DNA of 64,000 nt from Halobacillus_A sp043497005 (GCF_043497005.1 NZ_JBIEKE010000002.1:496001-560000); one strand, 5' to 3'; shown: positions 50,420-60,396, counted from the stretch's first letter. Notes: generated by a model from the sequence alone, not told the origin. Program-made: numbers and translations.

Positions 50420-51568
50420 TTACTTCCAAGTAATAGATGGTAGCACGTTCTCTTCAATGATTCGATCTTTATTTTCTACAGCAACTTTTAATATATCTCG
50501 AATCACTTCATCTGTTAAGAGATGTGGCTCCAAGCCTAAGTCGCGAAGTTTCGTATTTTTTGCGTTGTAGTAATGATCTTCATTTTCTATTCTTGGGTTT
50601 TCGATATTTTTTACTTGTGTGTCAAACCCTTCTTCTTTCGCGATCTTTTGCACTCGATCGGCTAGATCTTGTACGGAGAACCATTCTGTAAATTGGTTAA
50701 ACACTCGGAACTCGCCACGGTCGGCTGGATTCTCAGCTGCAATCTCCACGCAGCGTACAGTATCTTCAATATTAAGGAAAGCACGTGTTTGTCCTCCAGA
50801 ACCGTAAACGGTTAAATCATGTCCGATCGCTGCTTGATTAATAAAACGGTTTAGAGCTGTTCCGAATACTCCATCATAATCTACGCGATTGACTAATACA
50901 GAGTCTAACTGAGTTTCTTCCGTATGAAGACCGTAGACGATCCCCTGGTTTAAATCTGTCGCTCGTATACCCCAGATTTTACAAGCAAACATAATGTTGT
51001 GACTGTCGTGGACCTTCGATAAATGATAGAAAGATCCAGGCTGCTTTGGATAAGGAAGAGTATCTTTTCTTCCATTGTGTTCGATTTCAATATACCCTTC
51101 TTCAATATCAATATTAGGCGTCCCATACTCACCCATTGTGCCGAGCTTAATCAGGTGGCATTCTGGAGCAAACTCTTTAATGGCATACAGCACATTTAGA
51201 TTACCAATTACATTATTCGTCTGTGTATAGGCAGCATGCTCACGGTCAATCATTGAATAAGGTGCAGAGCGCTGCTCGGCAAAGTGTACGAAAGCTTCTG
51301 GCTCCGTTTGACGGAACACTTCTCTAAGAAAATCATAATGGTTTAGATCACCAATAAATGTACGAATTTCTTTACCAGTGAGTTCTTTCCATTTTGCTAC
51401 TCGCTCTTCTAATGTCGCGATCGGTGTCACCGAATTTGAGTGTAATTCATCATCTATTTTTCTTCTAGCTAAATTATCTACGATGGTTACTTCGTGACCT
51501 TGTTTTGATAAGTATAATGCGGTTGGCCATCCGCAAAAACCGTCTCCCCCTGCTACTATAATCCTCAT
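50420..51568 (-). CDS. sqdB: UDP-sulfoquinovose synthase
   Basis: 382 residues, extended SDR. NAD motif GGDGFCGW (7-14), VDNLARR, HFAEQRSAPYSMID (95-108), KLGTMGEYGTPNIDIEEGYI (141-160, with Thr144), PKQPGSFYHLSKVHDSHN (174-191, with Tyr181 and Lys185), and TDLNQGIVYG. These blocks are nearly identical to plant SQD1, which forms UDP-sulfoquinovose from UDP-glucose and sulfite. ATG 51568 follows AGGAGGT. First gene of a sqdB-sqdX operon. Confidence 0.95.
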   Translation of the reverse strand: MRIIVAGGDGFCGWPTALYLSKQGHEVTIVDNLARRKIDDELHSNSVTPIATLEERVAKWKELTGKEIRTFIGDLNHYDFLREVFRQTEPEAFVHFAEQRSAPYSMIDREHAAYTQTNNVIGNLNVLYAIKEFAPECHLIKLGTMGEYGTPNIDIEEGYIEIEHNGRKDTLPYPKQPGSFYHLSKVHDSHNIMFACKIWGIRATDLNQGIVYGLHTEETQLDSVLVNRVDYDGVFGTALNRFINQAAIGHDLTVYGSGGQTRAFLNIEDTVRCVEIAAENPADRGEFRVFNQFTEWFSVQDLADRVQKIAKEEGFDTQVKNIENPRIENEDHYYNAKNTKLRDLGLEPHLLTDEVIRDILKVAVENKDRIIEENVLPSITWK

Positions 51569-51892
51569 AATCTACCTCCTAGTTCCAATTAACAATTCCA
51601 TTTTAGAATAACATTCTTTCATTCAGTGCAGGTAATGAAAACATTATAATTTTTTAAATTATCTTACCATATACCTACGATGTTGACTTTACCATTATAA
51701 AAAAAGAAACACAATTAATCACCATTTGACCAAAGTCTTCTCCTCTATATACCCAAACTTCCTAGAAAAGTATTCATGTTTTTAAACATTCTATTTTTTA
51801 ACTCTACATTGAATGTTCATTCATATGTTTAATTCAGTTATACTGTAGATAGAAGTATTTTAAAGTTTCAGTAAATTGTAAGGAGGATGACA
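51569..51892. other. 324-base divergent promoter region, sqdB / acyl-CoA synthetase
   Basis: No gene seen; very AT-rich. It holds TGAATG-TT-CATTCA (51810-51823) and a TATACT (51839-51844) that is probably the -10 of the synthetase gene. Confidence 0.6.
51810..51823 (+). promoter_or_regulatory. Palindromic operator before the acyl-CoA synthetase gene
   Basis: TGAATGTTCATTCA, 15 bases before the -10-like TATACT. The TetR gene at 61605-62237 has TGAATGTATATTCA (minus strand, 62255-62268) in its own promoter, 12 of 14 identical, so the same protein may bind both. The half-site resembles the TGAATGA half of the B. subtilis FadR site, but with a shorter centre. Confidence 0.5.
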
Positions 51893-53854
51893 ATGAGTGA
51901 ATATGAAATTGCATGGACCCCTACTGACGAAGGAAAACAAAGCACAAGACTTTACCAATGGATGAAATCCTTAGGATATGATCATTATGACGCATTCTAT
52001 AAAAAATCGATTCAGGACATAGAATGGCTTTGGGACCAAGCCTCCGCTGTATTAGGGATCGAATGGTACAAAGATTATTCTAAGACACTGGACCTTTCAA
52101 ATGGAATTAAATACCCGGAATGGTTTGTCGAAGGAGAAATTAATGTGGCTCATAATGCTTTGGACAAATGGGCTGAAGATAAAGTTACGCAAGATCAAAT
52201 CGCCTTGTACTGGGAGGGAGATAATGGTGAGAAAGCGTCGTTAACTTTTAGGGAGCTTCAAACAGAAGTTGACGCATTTGCGAATGGATTAGAGGACATT
52301 GGTATTGGAACGGGTGATATCGTTACTTTGTATTTGCCAATGCTAAAAGAAACATTAATTGCCATGCTCGCCATTTCAAAAGTCGGAGCTGTTATTTGTC
52401 CTACCTTCTCAGGGTATAAGGCTGATGCTGTCGCCACTCGTGTAAGCGCTTCCCGTTCTAAGCTGTTAATTACTGCTGATGGCTTTTACCGAAGAGGTAA
52501 AGTAATCTCAATGAAACAAGAAGCAGATCTAGCTGCAGAACAATGTAACGAGCTGAAACATGTAATTGTCGTTAAACGAACCAATCAAGAGATTTCATGG
52601 AATAAGGAAAGAGATATTTCTTTCGATTCTCTTATGCAAAATCCAAATCCATATCCCACTAATCATACAAAATCGAATGACCCATTTATGTTGATTTATA
52701 CGTCAGGGACGACTGGAAGACCCAAAGGCGTACTCCATACTCACGCTGGCTTTCCTATTAAAGCTGCATTTGATGCTGGCCTGGCGATGGATGTAAAACA
52801 AGATGATACGTTCTTCTGGTATACGGATATGGGATGGATGATGGGTCCATTTCTCGTATACGGTGGTCTTTTAAATGGATCCTCTATTATAATGTTTGAA
52901 GGAACTCCTGATTACGAAGAACCTGATCGCCTGTGGAGAATGGTTGATGATTACCAGGTTACTCACTTAGGAATCTCCCCTACGCTTATTCGCTCTATGA
53001 TTAAACATGGAACAAAATGGATTGATAAACATGATTTATCGTCTCTCCGTCTCATCGGTTCTACGGGTGAACCTTGGAATCCTGAACCGTGGAAATGGCT
53101 TTTTGAACATGTAGGCCGATCAAAAGTTCCGATTTTTAATTACTCAGGAGGTACTGAGATTTCAGGAGGTATTTTGGGTAACGTACTCGTTAAGCCTATC
53201 CAACCTGTGACATTTAACGCTGCCTTACCTGGGATGGACGTTGATGTCTATGATGAGCAAGGAAAATCATTATCAAATGAAGTCGGAGAGCTCGTCATTA
53301 AGCAGCCATGGGTAGGAATGACGAAAGGGTTTTTTGAAGATGATGAACGCTATCACGAAACGTACTGGAGCCGCTTTGAAGATATATGGGTTCATGGGGA
53401 TTGGATCACCGTAGATGATGAAGGTTTTTACACGATCACTGGCCGCTCAGATGACGTTCTCAATGTTGCTGGAAAACGATTAGGACCTGCTGAAGTTGAA
53501 TCCGTACTTGTTGGGCACGATGCTGTCACGGAAGCAGGTGTAATTGGCGTGCCTCATGATGTGAAGGGTGAAGAACCTGTGGCCTTTATTGTGTTAGACG
53601 CCTCTGCTCAGCAACAGGAATCATTAATAGATGAAATAAAAGAATATGTCATTCGTAAATTAGGCAAAGCATTGGCCCCTCGTAAAATTTACGCAGTGTC
53701 TGATCTGCCCAAAACAAGAAATGCTAAAGTGATGAGAAGAGCTATTAAATCGGCTTATTTAGATAAACCAGCAGGGGATCTTAGTGCTCTTGAAAACTCT
53801 CATACGGTGGAGGAAATCCAAGCAATAGGCAAACGAGAGCTGACCAAAAAATAA
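51893..53854 (+). CDS. Acyl-CoA synthetase (acetyl/acetoacetyl-CoA synthetase-like)
   Basis: 653 residues. N-terminal ACAS-type cap (WLWDQASAVLGIEWYKDYS), AMP-binding P-loop YTSGTTGRPKG (269-279), GSTGEPWNPE, YSGGTEISGG, and the C-terminal VAGKRLGPAEVE with TRNAKVMRRAI carrying the catalytic Lys. It activates a short acid, possibly acetate, propionate or acetoacetate; the product of the leucine pathway is acetoacetate, which makes that attractive (inference). ATG 51893 follows AAGGAGG; ATG 51887 is too close to it. A terminator shared with the yng operon follows. Confidence 0.85.
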   Translation: MSEYEIAWTPTDEGKQSTRLYQWMKSLGYDHYDAFYKKSIQDIEWLWDQASAVLGIEWYKDYSKTLDLSNGIKYPEWFVEGEINVAHNALDKWAEDKVTQDQIALYWEGDNGEKASLTFRELQTEVDAFANGLEDIGIGTGDIVTLYLPMLKETLIAMLAISKVGAVICPTFSGYKADAVATRVSASRSKLLITADGFYRRGKVISMKQEADLAAEQCNELKHVIVVKRTNQEISWNKERDISFDSLMQNPNPYPTNHTKSNDPFMLIYTSGTTGRPKGVLHTHAGFPIKAAFDAGLAMDVKQDDTFFWYTDMGWMMGPFLVYGGLLNGSSIIMFEGTPDYEEPDRLWRMVDDYQVTHLGISPTLIRSMIKHGTKWIDKHDLSSLRLIGSTGEPWNPEPWKWLFEHVGRSKVPIFNYSGGTEISGGILGNVLVKPIQPVTFNAALPGMDVDVYDEQGKSLSNEVGELVIKQPWVGMTKGFFEDDERYHETYWSRFEDIWVHGDWITVDDEGFYTITGRSDDVLNVAGKRLGPAEVESVLVGHDAVTEAGVIGVPHDVKGEEPVAFIVLDASAQQQESLIDEIKEYVIRKLGKALAPRKIYAVSDLPKTRNAKVMRRAIKSAYLDKPAGDLSALENSHTVEEIQAIGKRELTKK

Positions 53855-53861
53855 AGGATTA

Positions 53862-53891
53862 AAAAAGTGCCACTGCTTAGTGGCACTTTTT
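53862..53891. terminator. Bidirectional terminator, synthetase gene / yng operon
   Basis: Arms AAAAAGTGCCACT / AGTGGCACTTTTT with loop GCTT. Confidence 0.93.
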
Positions 53892-53893
53892 CA

Positions 53894-55417
53894 TTAGACA
53901 GGATACACGCCGTGCTTACGTTCCGTAAACGTGACATTTTTACTTTGATAGGCTTCAAAGCGAAGCATTAAATCTTGTCTCAGCCTCTCAGGCTGTACGA
54001 TATCATCAATAACCATTTCTGAGGCTAAGCGATATAAATCGATATTCTCTTTATATTCTTCTTGTTTTTCTTTTATAAAAGCAGGACGCTCTGCTTCATC
54101 AAGCGCAGCAATTTTGTTCGCATATACAGCATTTACAGCCGCTTCCGGTCCCATAACAGCAATTTGTGCTGATGGTAATGCAATACAGGCATCTGGTTCA
54201 AAAGCAGGGCCTGCCATCGCATATAAGCCTGCTCCATAAGCCTTGCGAACAATCACTGATATTTTAGGAACGGTTGCTTCACTCATGGCTGAAAGCATTT
54301 TTGCTCCGTGACGAATAATTCCTGCTCGTTCTACCTTCGTTCCGATCATGAAGCCTGGAATATCTACTAAGAATAGCAGTGGGATATTAAACGCGTCACA
54401 CAGCTGCATAAATTTAGCTGCTTTATCTGCAGAATCCGGAAACAGCACGCCTCCTTTTGCTCGAGGCTGATTAGCGATAATACCAACCGTACGTCCATCG
54501 ATGCGAGCTAATCCTGTGATCAGCTCTGGAGCAAATTTCTTTTTAATTTCGCAAAAAGATTCCTCATCAATGAGCCGCTCAATCAAATGATACATATCAA
54601 AAGGTGCGTTTTGGTTCTGCGGAATAAGATCGGCGATACTTTTTTCTAATTCAGGCGGATCGATCGTTTCCCTTCGCTTAGGTATACTTCTAAAATTAGA
54701 CGGAAAGTAGCTCAAATAACGGCGCGCATAATTGATTGCTTCCTCTTCGTCACTGGCTAAAACATCGCCGCAGCCAGAAATGGAACAATGCATTTTAGCT
54801 CCGCCCATTTCTTCTAAGCTAACCTTTTCTCCAATTACTTTCTCGGCCATTCTCGGTGATCCCAAGTACATGGAGGCATTACCTTCTACCATGACCACAA
54901 TATCACAAAAGGCAGGGATGTAAGCTCCTCCAGCTGCTGATGGTCCAAATAACAAACAGACTTGAGGCACGCGTCCTGATAACTTTATTTGATTATGGAA
55001 AATACGTCCCGCTCCTCTTCGGTTAGGAAACATGTCCACCTGGTCGGTTATTCTTGCCCCTGCAGAATCCACTAAGTATAACATCGGTACTTCAAGTTTC
55101 ATCGCTGTTTCTTGGATACGGATAATTTTTTCAACGGTACGTGCGCCCCATGACCCTGCTTTAACGGTTGAATCATTAGCCATCACACATACTTGCTCTC
55201 CATTAATTTTTCCAATACCAGTGACGACTCCATCAGCTGGTAATGATCCATCCATACAATTGGCAAAGAAAGCATCCTCAATGTTTATATCATCATCGAA
55301 TAATCGCTGCAGTCTTTCTCTGACGAACATCTTTCCCTTGCTGCGATTGCTTTTATGATATTTTTCCAGTCCGCCTGAAGCTACTTTCTCCTGCATTGAC
55401 TGTAACGTTTCGTTCAT
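53894..55417 (-). CDS. yngE: Acyl-CoA carboxylase, carboxyltransferase subunit
   Basis: 507 residues, the crotonase-like carboxyltransferase of biotin-dependent acyl-CoA carboxylases. Blocks: FVRERLQRLFDDD, YLVDSAGARITDQVDMFPNRRGAGRIF (in parts), FGPSAAGGAYIPAF, IPLLFLVDIPGFMIGTKVE and RKAYGAGLYAMAG. It works with the biotin carboxylase and BCCP downstream in the same operon, most likely on methylcrotonyl-CoA in leucine breakdown. ATG 55417 follows GGGAGGGAG. Last gene of the operon. Confidence 0.9.
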   Translation of the reverse strand: MNETLQSMQEKVASGGLEKYHKSNRSKGKMFVRERLQRLFDDDINIEDAFFANCMDGSLPADGVVTGIGKINGEQVCVMANDSTVKAGSWGARTVEKIIRIQETAMKLEVPMLYLVDSAGARITDQVDMFPNRRGAGRIFHNQIKLSGRVPQVCLLFGPSAAGGAYIPAFCDIVVMVEGNASMYLGSPRMAEKVIGEKVSLEEMGGAKMHCSISGCGDVLASDEEEAINYARRYLSYFPSNFRSIPKRRETIDPPELEKSIADLIPQNQNAPFDMYHLIERLIDEESFCEIKKKFAPELITGLARIDGRTVGIIANQPRAKGGVLFPDSADKAAKFMQLCDAFNIPLLFLVDIPGFMIGTKVERAGIIRHGAKMLSAMSEATVPKISVIVRKAYGAGLYAMAGPAFEPDACIALPSAQIAVMGPEAAVNAVYANKIAALDEAERPAFIKEKQEEYKENIDLYRLASEMVIDDIVQPERLRQDLMLRFEAYQSKNVTFTERKHGVYPV

Positions 55418-55432
55418 TTTAAGTCTCCCTCC

Positions 55433-56209
55433 CTATTTTCCGGTATACTCAGGCTTGCGTTTTTCTTTAAAGGCTCTCAGCCCTTCTGTACGATCAAGAG
55501 TTGGAATGGTTTGCTTATAACACTGTCGTTCGAATTCAAGGCCCGTTCGTAAGTCTGTCTCGTTTCCATATTGTATGGAAGTCTTCGCCATTTTTAAGGC
55601 GACTGGACCATTTTTAGCGATCGCTCTTGCCATGGTTAATGTTTGTTCTACTAATTGATCACCGGGATAGACATGTTCCACAAGACTAATGGTCAGAGCT
55701 TCTGCGGCAGTCACAGGTGTTGCTGTAAAAATAAGCTCTTTCGCTTTTCCTAATCCGATTAATCGAGGCAGACGCTGTGTCCCTCCTGCCCCGGGAATAA
55801 TAGCTAACGATGTTTCAGTTAAGCCGCATTTAGCAGATTCACTCATCGTACGGATATCACAAGCCAGGGCTAATTCAAGCCCCCCACCATACGCCGCACC
55901 GTTTATCATGGCGATCGTCGGAATCGACAGCTGTTCGAGCTTCATGACCGTATCTCTGATTTTTTTAACGGTTTGCACAACTTCCTCATCTGACATTCCT
56001 GCTCGTTCTTTTAAATCGGCACCAGCGCAGAACGCTTTTTCACCACTTCCGGTGATTACAGCAACTCTGGCATTGGACGCTTCAATTTCGTCCAACCGTT
56101 CGGAAAGTTCATCGAGCAGTTCAATGGATAAACTGTTGGCCGCTTCTTTTCGAGTTAACGTGAGTAAAGCAATCTGTGAATCAATAAATTCAAGTTCAAC
56201 ACCAGCCAT
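55433..56209 (-). CDS. yngF: Enoyl-CoA hydratase, probable methylglutaconyl-CoA hydratase
   Basis: 258 residues, crotonase fold: AFCAGADLKERAGM (oxyanion), INGAAYGGGLELALACDIR (in parts), and LTETSLAIIPGAGGTQRL with a catalytic Glu. In the yng operon of B. subtilis the homologue is placed at the methylglutaconyl-CoA step. Its ATG overlaps the yngG stop (TAATG), so they are coupled. Confidence 0.88.
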   Translation of the reverse strand: MAGVELEFIDSQIALLTLTRKEAANSLSIELLDELSERLDEIEASNARVAVITGSGEKAFCAGADLKERAGMSDEEVVQTVKKIRDTVMKLEQLSIPTIAMINGAAYGGGLELALACDIRTMSESAKCGLTETSLAIIPGAGGTQRLPRLIGLGKAKELIFTATPVTAAEALTISLVEHVYPGDQLVEQTLTMARAIAKNGPVALKMAKTSIQYGNETDLRTGLEFERQCYKQTIPTLDRTEGLRAFKEKRKPEYTGK

Positions 56210-57129
56210 TAACAGCCCTCCCCTTGGTCCATACGGTTATAAATTTGCATTTGATGGCTAGGTAATTCTTTTTGGATAGCCTGCTGGATGAATAAAGCCG
56301 CTTCTTTTAACTTCGTTTCACGTATTCCAGTCTGTATTCCCATTTTGTGAAGCATGTGCACTAAATCATCAGTAGCTAAGTTTCCCGACGCACCTTTCGC
56401 ATAGGGACATCCGCCGAGTCCACCGAGTGAACTATCAAAAATAGTAATGCCATGCTTGAGAGATACGAGAGTATTCGCTAATGCCATGCCATGAGTGTTA
56501 TGAAAATGCATCGCAAGGCGGTTAAAATCCATTTTCCCCTCTATCGTTTTGAGAAATTGTTCGACTTGCAAAGGATCGGCCACGCCAATGGTATCTCCTA
56601 GTGAAATCTCATCAACTCCCATGTCTATCAATTGCTGACATACGTGTAACACTTGAGAGATAGGCACTTCTCCTTCATATGGACATCCAAATACCGTCGA
56701 CACATAGCCGCGCACTCGTTTGTTATGGTGCTTTGCTTCTTGTATGACTTCCTTCAATACAGGAAAAGTATCCTGTATCGTTTTGTTTATGTTTTTCAAG
56801 TTATGGGTCTCACTAGCAGACATAAATACAGCAACTTCATCGATATCCGCTTCAAGCGCAGCTTCTAATCCTTTTTTGTTTGGGACGAGTGCTGCGTAAG
56901 TGATATTTGGGTTTCTTGTCATTTGCTCAGCGACTTGTTTCGCATCTTTTAATTGAGGAATCCATTTTGGATGGACAAAAGAACTAAATTCGATGGAGGA
57001 ATAGCCTGCTTCTGATAGCAGATCCATCCATTCCACTTTAAATTCTGTAGGTATGTGTTCTGCTTCATTTTGAAGACCATCGCGTGGTCCCACTTCTTTG
57101 ACAGTGACAAATTCAGGCAGTCCGTTCAT
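56209..57129 (-). CDS. yngG: Hydroxymethylglutaryl-CoA lyase
   Basis: 306 residues, TIM barrel. VKEVGPRDGLQNE (residues 9-21) with the catalytic Arg-Asp, HFHNTHGMALAN (metal-binding histidines), and the G-loop GLGGCPYAKGASGN with the active Cys. It splits HMG-CoA to acetyl-CoA and acetoacetate, the last step of leucine breakdown. ATG 57129 follows AAGGAGCG. Confidence 0.94.
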   Translation of the reverse strand: MNGLPEFVTVKEVGPRDGLQNEAEHIPTEFKVEWMDLLSEAGYSSIEFSSFVHPKWIPQLKDAKQVAEQMTRNPNITYAALVPNKKGLEAALEADIDEVAVFMSASETHNLKNINKTIQDTFPVLKEVIQEAKHHNKRVRGYVSTVFGCPYEGEVPISQVLHVCQQLIDMGVDEISLGDTIGVADPLQVEQFLKTIEGKMDFNRLAMHFHNTHGMALANTLVSLKHGITIFDSSLGGLGGCPYAKGASGNLATDDLVHMLHKMGIQTGIRETKLKEAALFIQQAIQKELPSHQMQIYNRMDQGEGC

Positions 57130-57140
57130 ACTGACGCTCC

Positions 57141-57356
57141 TTATGACTCGATAATCGCGATAACGTCTCCTTCATTGACAAAATCGCCTTCTGCTACTTT
57201 TAACTCCTTCACGGTACCTTCTTCTTCTGAAGCGATAGGAATTTCCATTTTCATAGATTCTAAAATTACGATATCGTCTCCCATGCCTACTTGCTCCCCT
57301 GCCTGCGCCACAATTTTCCATACACTTCCGGCCATGGATGCTTTAATTTCTGTCAT
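57141..57356 (-). CDS. yngHB: Biotin carboxyl carrier protein
   Basis: 71 residues, a single biotinyl domain with the ESMKMEIP biotinylation site (Lys at about 37). It is separate from the biotin carboxylase, as in B. subtilis yngHB. It carries carboxybiotin between yngH and yngE products. ATG 57356 follows GGAGGAAAAATA. Confidence 0.92.
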   Translation of the reverse strand: MTEIKASMAGSVWKIVAQAGEQVGMGDDIVILESMKMEIPIASEEEGTVKELKVAEGDFVNEGDVIAIIES

Positions 57357-57368
57357 TATTTTTCCTCC

Positions 57369-58724
57369 TTACGGTTTTGTGATAGCTGGTAAATAATAGT
57401 CTTGGATGAATGAGGTGGTCGTATTGCCTTGTAAGTATTGCTCATTCGTCACAATCCGCTTCAGCATTGTTAAGTTACTTTTAATTCCTTCTATCTCATA
57501 TTGATGAAGCGCAGCCGTTAGTTTGTCAATTGCTTCGTCTCTTGTATCTCCATGAACGATCAACTTAGCGATCATAGGGTCGTAAAAAGGAGACACCACT
57601 GAAGTAGAGTGTACGGCTAACTCGTGCCTGACTCCTTCGTCTTTCGGTAATGACAGCTTTGTCAACTGGCCAGGTGAAGGATAAAAGGTATTTGAATCTT
57701 CTGCATAGACGCGTACTTCAATCGCATGGCCATTAATGACAAGATCGTTTTGCTTTAACGTTAAAGCTTCTCCAAAAGCGATCCTCAGCTGTTGTTCCAC
57801 TAAATCCACACCCGTGATCTCTTCTGTAACTGGATGTTCAACTTGCAGCCGTGTGTTCATTTCTAGAAAATAAAAGTTTTCGTCTTCATCAACTAAAAAT
57901 TCAATCGTTCCTGCATTGGCGTAACCAAGCGTGCGTACGGCTTGAAGTGCACTTTCTCCCATTTTTTCACGCGTTTCTTCGGATAAAAAAGGAGAGGGAG
58001 CTTCTTCAATTACTTTTTGATGTCTTCTTTGGATGGAGCATTCTCTTTCAAATAGATGAAGAGCATGCCCATGAAGATCAGCGAGTACTTGAATTTCAAT
58101 ATGTCTCGGGTTTAAGATTTGCTTTTCGATAAACATTTTTCCATCACCAAAAAAGGTTTTCGCCCGCTTTTGATTTCCTTCAAATGCTTTTTCAAGTTCT
58201 TCACTTGAAGACACGGCCTGCATGCCAATACCTCCACCGCCTGCAGCAGCTTTGACCATCACAGGATAGCCTATGTCTTCGGCTACCTCTCTAGCCTCGT
58301 TAACATTACTCACCGCATCCATCGTTCCCGGGACGACAGGAACGCCGGCTTGTTTCATGACGTTTCGCGCTTCTACTTTATCGCCCATTTTTGCAATCAC
58401 TTCAGCAGACGGACCGATGAACGTGAGTCCATCTTCTTCTACACGTTTAGCGAATGCAGCATTTTCACTTAATAAGCCATAGCCGGGATGTACGGCTTCT
58501 GCCCCGGAATCTTTAGCAACTTTAATAATTTTATCGATATTTAAGTAAGATTCATTAACACGGGGTTTTCCTATTAAATAGCTTTCGTCCGCTTCTTTCA
58601 CGTACGGCGCGTCTTGATCCGCTTCTGAATAGACAGCTACCGACTGAATGTTAAGCCGCTTGCATGTTCGTATAATTCGTGCAGCAATTTCTCCTCGATT
58701 GGCGATTAACAGCTTTGTAAACAT
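57369..58724 (-). CDS. yngH: Biotin carboxylase
   Basis: 451 residues, ATP-grasp. FTKLLIANRGEIAARIIRTCKRL at the start (in parts), AAAGGGGIGMQ glycine-rich loop, ERECSIQRRHQKVIEEAPSP, and EMNTRLQVEHPVTEEITG. It carboxylates the biotin of the small BCCP. Length is normal. ATG 58724 follows AGGGGAAG. Second paralogue to the fatty-acid accC expected elsewhere in the genome. Confidence 0.93.
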   Translation of the reverse strand: MFTKLLIANRGEIAARIIRTCKRLNIQSVAVYSEADQDAPYVKEADESYLIGKPRVNESYLNIDKIIKVAKDSGAEAVHPGYGLLSENAAFAKRVEEDGLTFIGPSAEVIAKMGDKVEARNVMKQAGVPVVPGTMDAVSNVNEAREVAEDIGYPVMVKAAAGGGGIGMQAVSSSEELEKAFEGNQKRAKTFFGDGKMFIEKQILNPRHIEIQVLADLHGHALHLFERECSIQRRHQKVIEEAPSPFLSEETREKMGESALQAVRTLGYANAGTIEFLVDEDENFYFLEMNTRLQVEHPVTEEITGVDLVEQQLRIAFGEALTLKQNDLVINGHAIEVRVYAEDSNTFYPSPGQLTKLSLPKDEGVRHELAVHSTSVVSPFYDPMIAKLIVHGDTRDEAIDKLTAALHQYEIEGIKSNLTMLKRIVTNEQYLQGNTTTSFIQDYYLPAITKP

Positions 58725-58737
58725 GTATCTTCCCCTC

Positions 58738-60378
58738 CTATTCGTTTGTACTCAATGTTTCAAGGGCCACTTCTTTTAACTTATACTTTTGAATTTTTCC
58801 ACTAGCCGTCATTGGGTACTCGTCTGTTAAACGAATGTAGCGCGGGATTTTATGTTTGGAAATTCGTCCATCGCAGAATTTTCGAATGTCTTCCTCACTT
58901 GGATGTGTGTTTTCTTTAGGAATCACAAAGGCCATAATCTCTTCCCCATATTTGGCATCCGGAACGCCGATCACTTGAACGTCAAGAATGTCCGGATGTT
59001 GATAAAGAAACTCTTCAATTTCTCTAGGGTACACATTTTCTCCCCCACGAATAATCATATCCTTCATCCGCCCCGTAATTTCCACATACCCATTTTCGTC
59101 CATGACGGCAATATCGCCCGTATGAAGCCACTGCTCCTCGTCAATCGTGGCTTGTGTCGCTTCTTCATTTTTGTAATAGCCTTTCATTACGAGGTAACCG
59201 CGTGTACATAATTCTCCAGGAATGCCTGGTTCATTTTCTTCTCTAGTCGCTGGATCAATGACTTTAACTTCTACATTCGGGTGAGCTTTTCCAACCGATT
59301 TCACGCGAAGCTCTATCGGGTCGTCTGTTCTTGTTTGCGTAATCACAGGGGAAGATTCCGTTTGCCCATAAGCAATTGTAATTTCATCCGCCCCCATTTT
59401 ATTCATGACATCTTTCATTACTTCCATTGGACAAGTCGACCCTGCCATAATGCCTGTTCGAAGAGTAGTCGGCTTATATTTATCAAAACTTGGATGGTTT
59501 AATTCAGCAATAAACATCGTCGGTACACCGTGAAGCCCTGTGCAAGCTTCTTCCGTGACTGCTTTTAACACCGCTTCGGGGTCAAATTGTTCAAGGATGA
59601 CCATCGTGGTACCTTTTGAGACAGCCGCCATCGTTCCTAACACACAGCCGAAACAATGGAAAAAAGGCACGGGAATACATAAGCGATCTTCGTTGGTAAG
59701 ACGCATGCAGTCCGCCACTTGATTCCCATTGTTTACAATATTATAGTGACTGAGCATGACACCTTTAGGGAATCCTGTCGTGCCAGACGTGTACTGCATA
59801 TTAATGACATCTTCATAATGCAGGGAGGCGTGACGGTCTTCCAACATGGAATCACTAACAGAACGGCTGCCGCGGATGACGTCCTCCCACGTATAACAAC
59901 CTGGATGTTCCTGATCACTTAACACAATGACATTTTTTAATCGGGGAAGCTTTTCACTTTGTAAGTCTCCTTTAGGGGAATGCTCAAGTTCTGGACAGAT
60001 TTCTTTTAAAATATCGATGTAGGAGACACCTCTAAATTCTTCTGCTAAAACGAGTGTGGAAGCATCTGATTGTTTTAAAAGATACTCCAGCTCCTGCGCC
60101 CGATAATTGGTATTTACGGTAACGAGAACGGCTCCCATTTTTCCTGTTGCAAACTGGGAAGTGAGCCACTCTGGTTTGTTATCTGACCAGATAGCCATAT
60201 GATCGCCCTTTTCAATGCCTAACGCCATAAGCCCTTTAGCCGCTTTGTCGACCATATCATTAAATTCTTTATACGTTTTTCTCAAGTTTAATTGAGGATA
60301 TACAAAGGCTTCGTGTTCCGGATATAGTTCCACTTGCTTTTCTAGTAACTCTCCAACAGTCATTTTTAATAGAGACAT
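58738..60378 (-). CDS. yngI: AMP-binding acyl-CoA ligase
   Basis: 546 residues. P-loop YTSGTTGFPKGV at about 190-201, AYGQTESSPV, LHTGDIAVMDENGYV and GRMKDMIIRGGENVYPREIE, and the C-terminal TASGKIQKYKL with the catalytic Lys. It likely activates a branched short acid such as isovalerate, or acetoacetate, to its CoA ester; the substrate is inferred from the operon. ATG 60378 follows GGAGGGTTAGG. Confidence 0.88.
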   Translation of the reverse strand: MSLLKMTVGELLEKQVELYPEHEAFVYPQLNLRKTYKEFNDMVDKAAKGLMALGIEKGDHMAIWSDNKPEWLTSQFATGKMGAVLVTVNTNYRAQELEYLLKQSDASTLVLAEEFRGVSYIDILKEICPELEHSPKGDLQSEKLPRLKNVIVLSDQEHPGCYTWEDVIRGSRSVSDSMLEDRHASLHYEDVINMQYTSGTTGFPKGVMLSHYNIVNNGNQVADCMRLTNEDRLCIPVPFFHCFGCVLGTMAAVSKGTTMVILEQFDPEAVLKAVTEEACTGLHGVPTMFIAELNHPSFDKYKPTTLRTGIMAGSTCPMEVMKDVMNKMGADEITIAYGQTESSPVITQTRTDDPIELRVKSVGKAHPNVEVKVIDPATREENEPGIPGELCTRGYLVMKGYYKNEEATQATIDEEQWLHTGDIAVMDENGYVEITGRMKDMIIRGGENVYPREIEEFLYQHPDILDVQVIGVPDAKYGEEIMAFVIPKENTHPSEEDIRKFCDGRISKHKIPRYIRLTDEYPMTASGKIQKYKLKEVALETLSTNE

Positions 60379-60396
60379 CCTAACCCTCCTTTAAAT

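Noticed and set aside
50407..50457. Longer sqdX start overlapping sqdB
   Set aside because: The SqdX family start (KIAIITETF) and the AAGGAG site fit TTG 50406.
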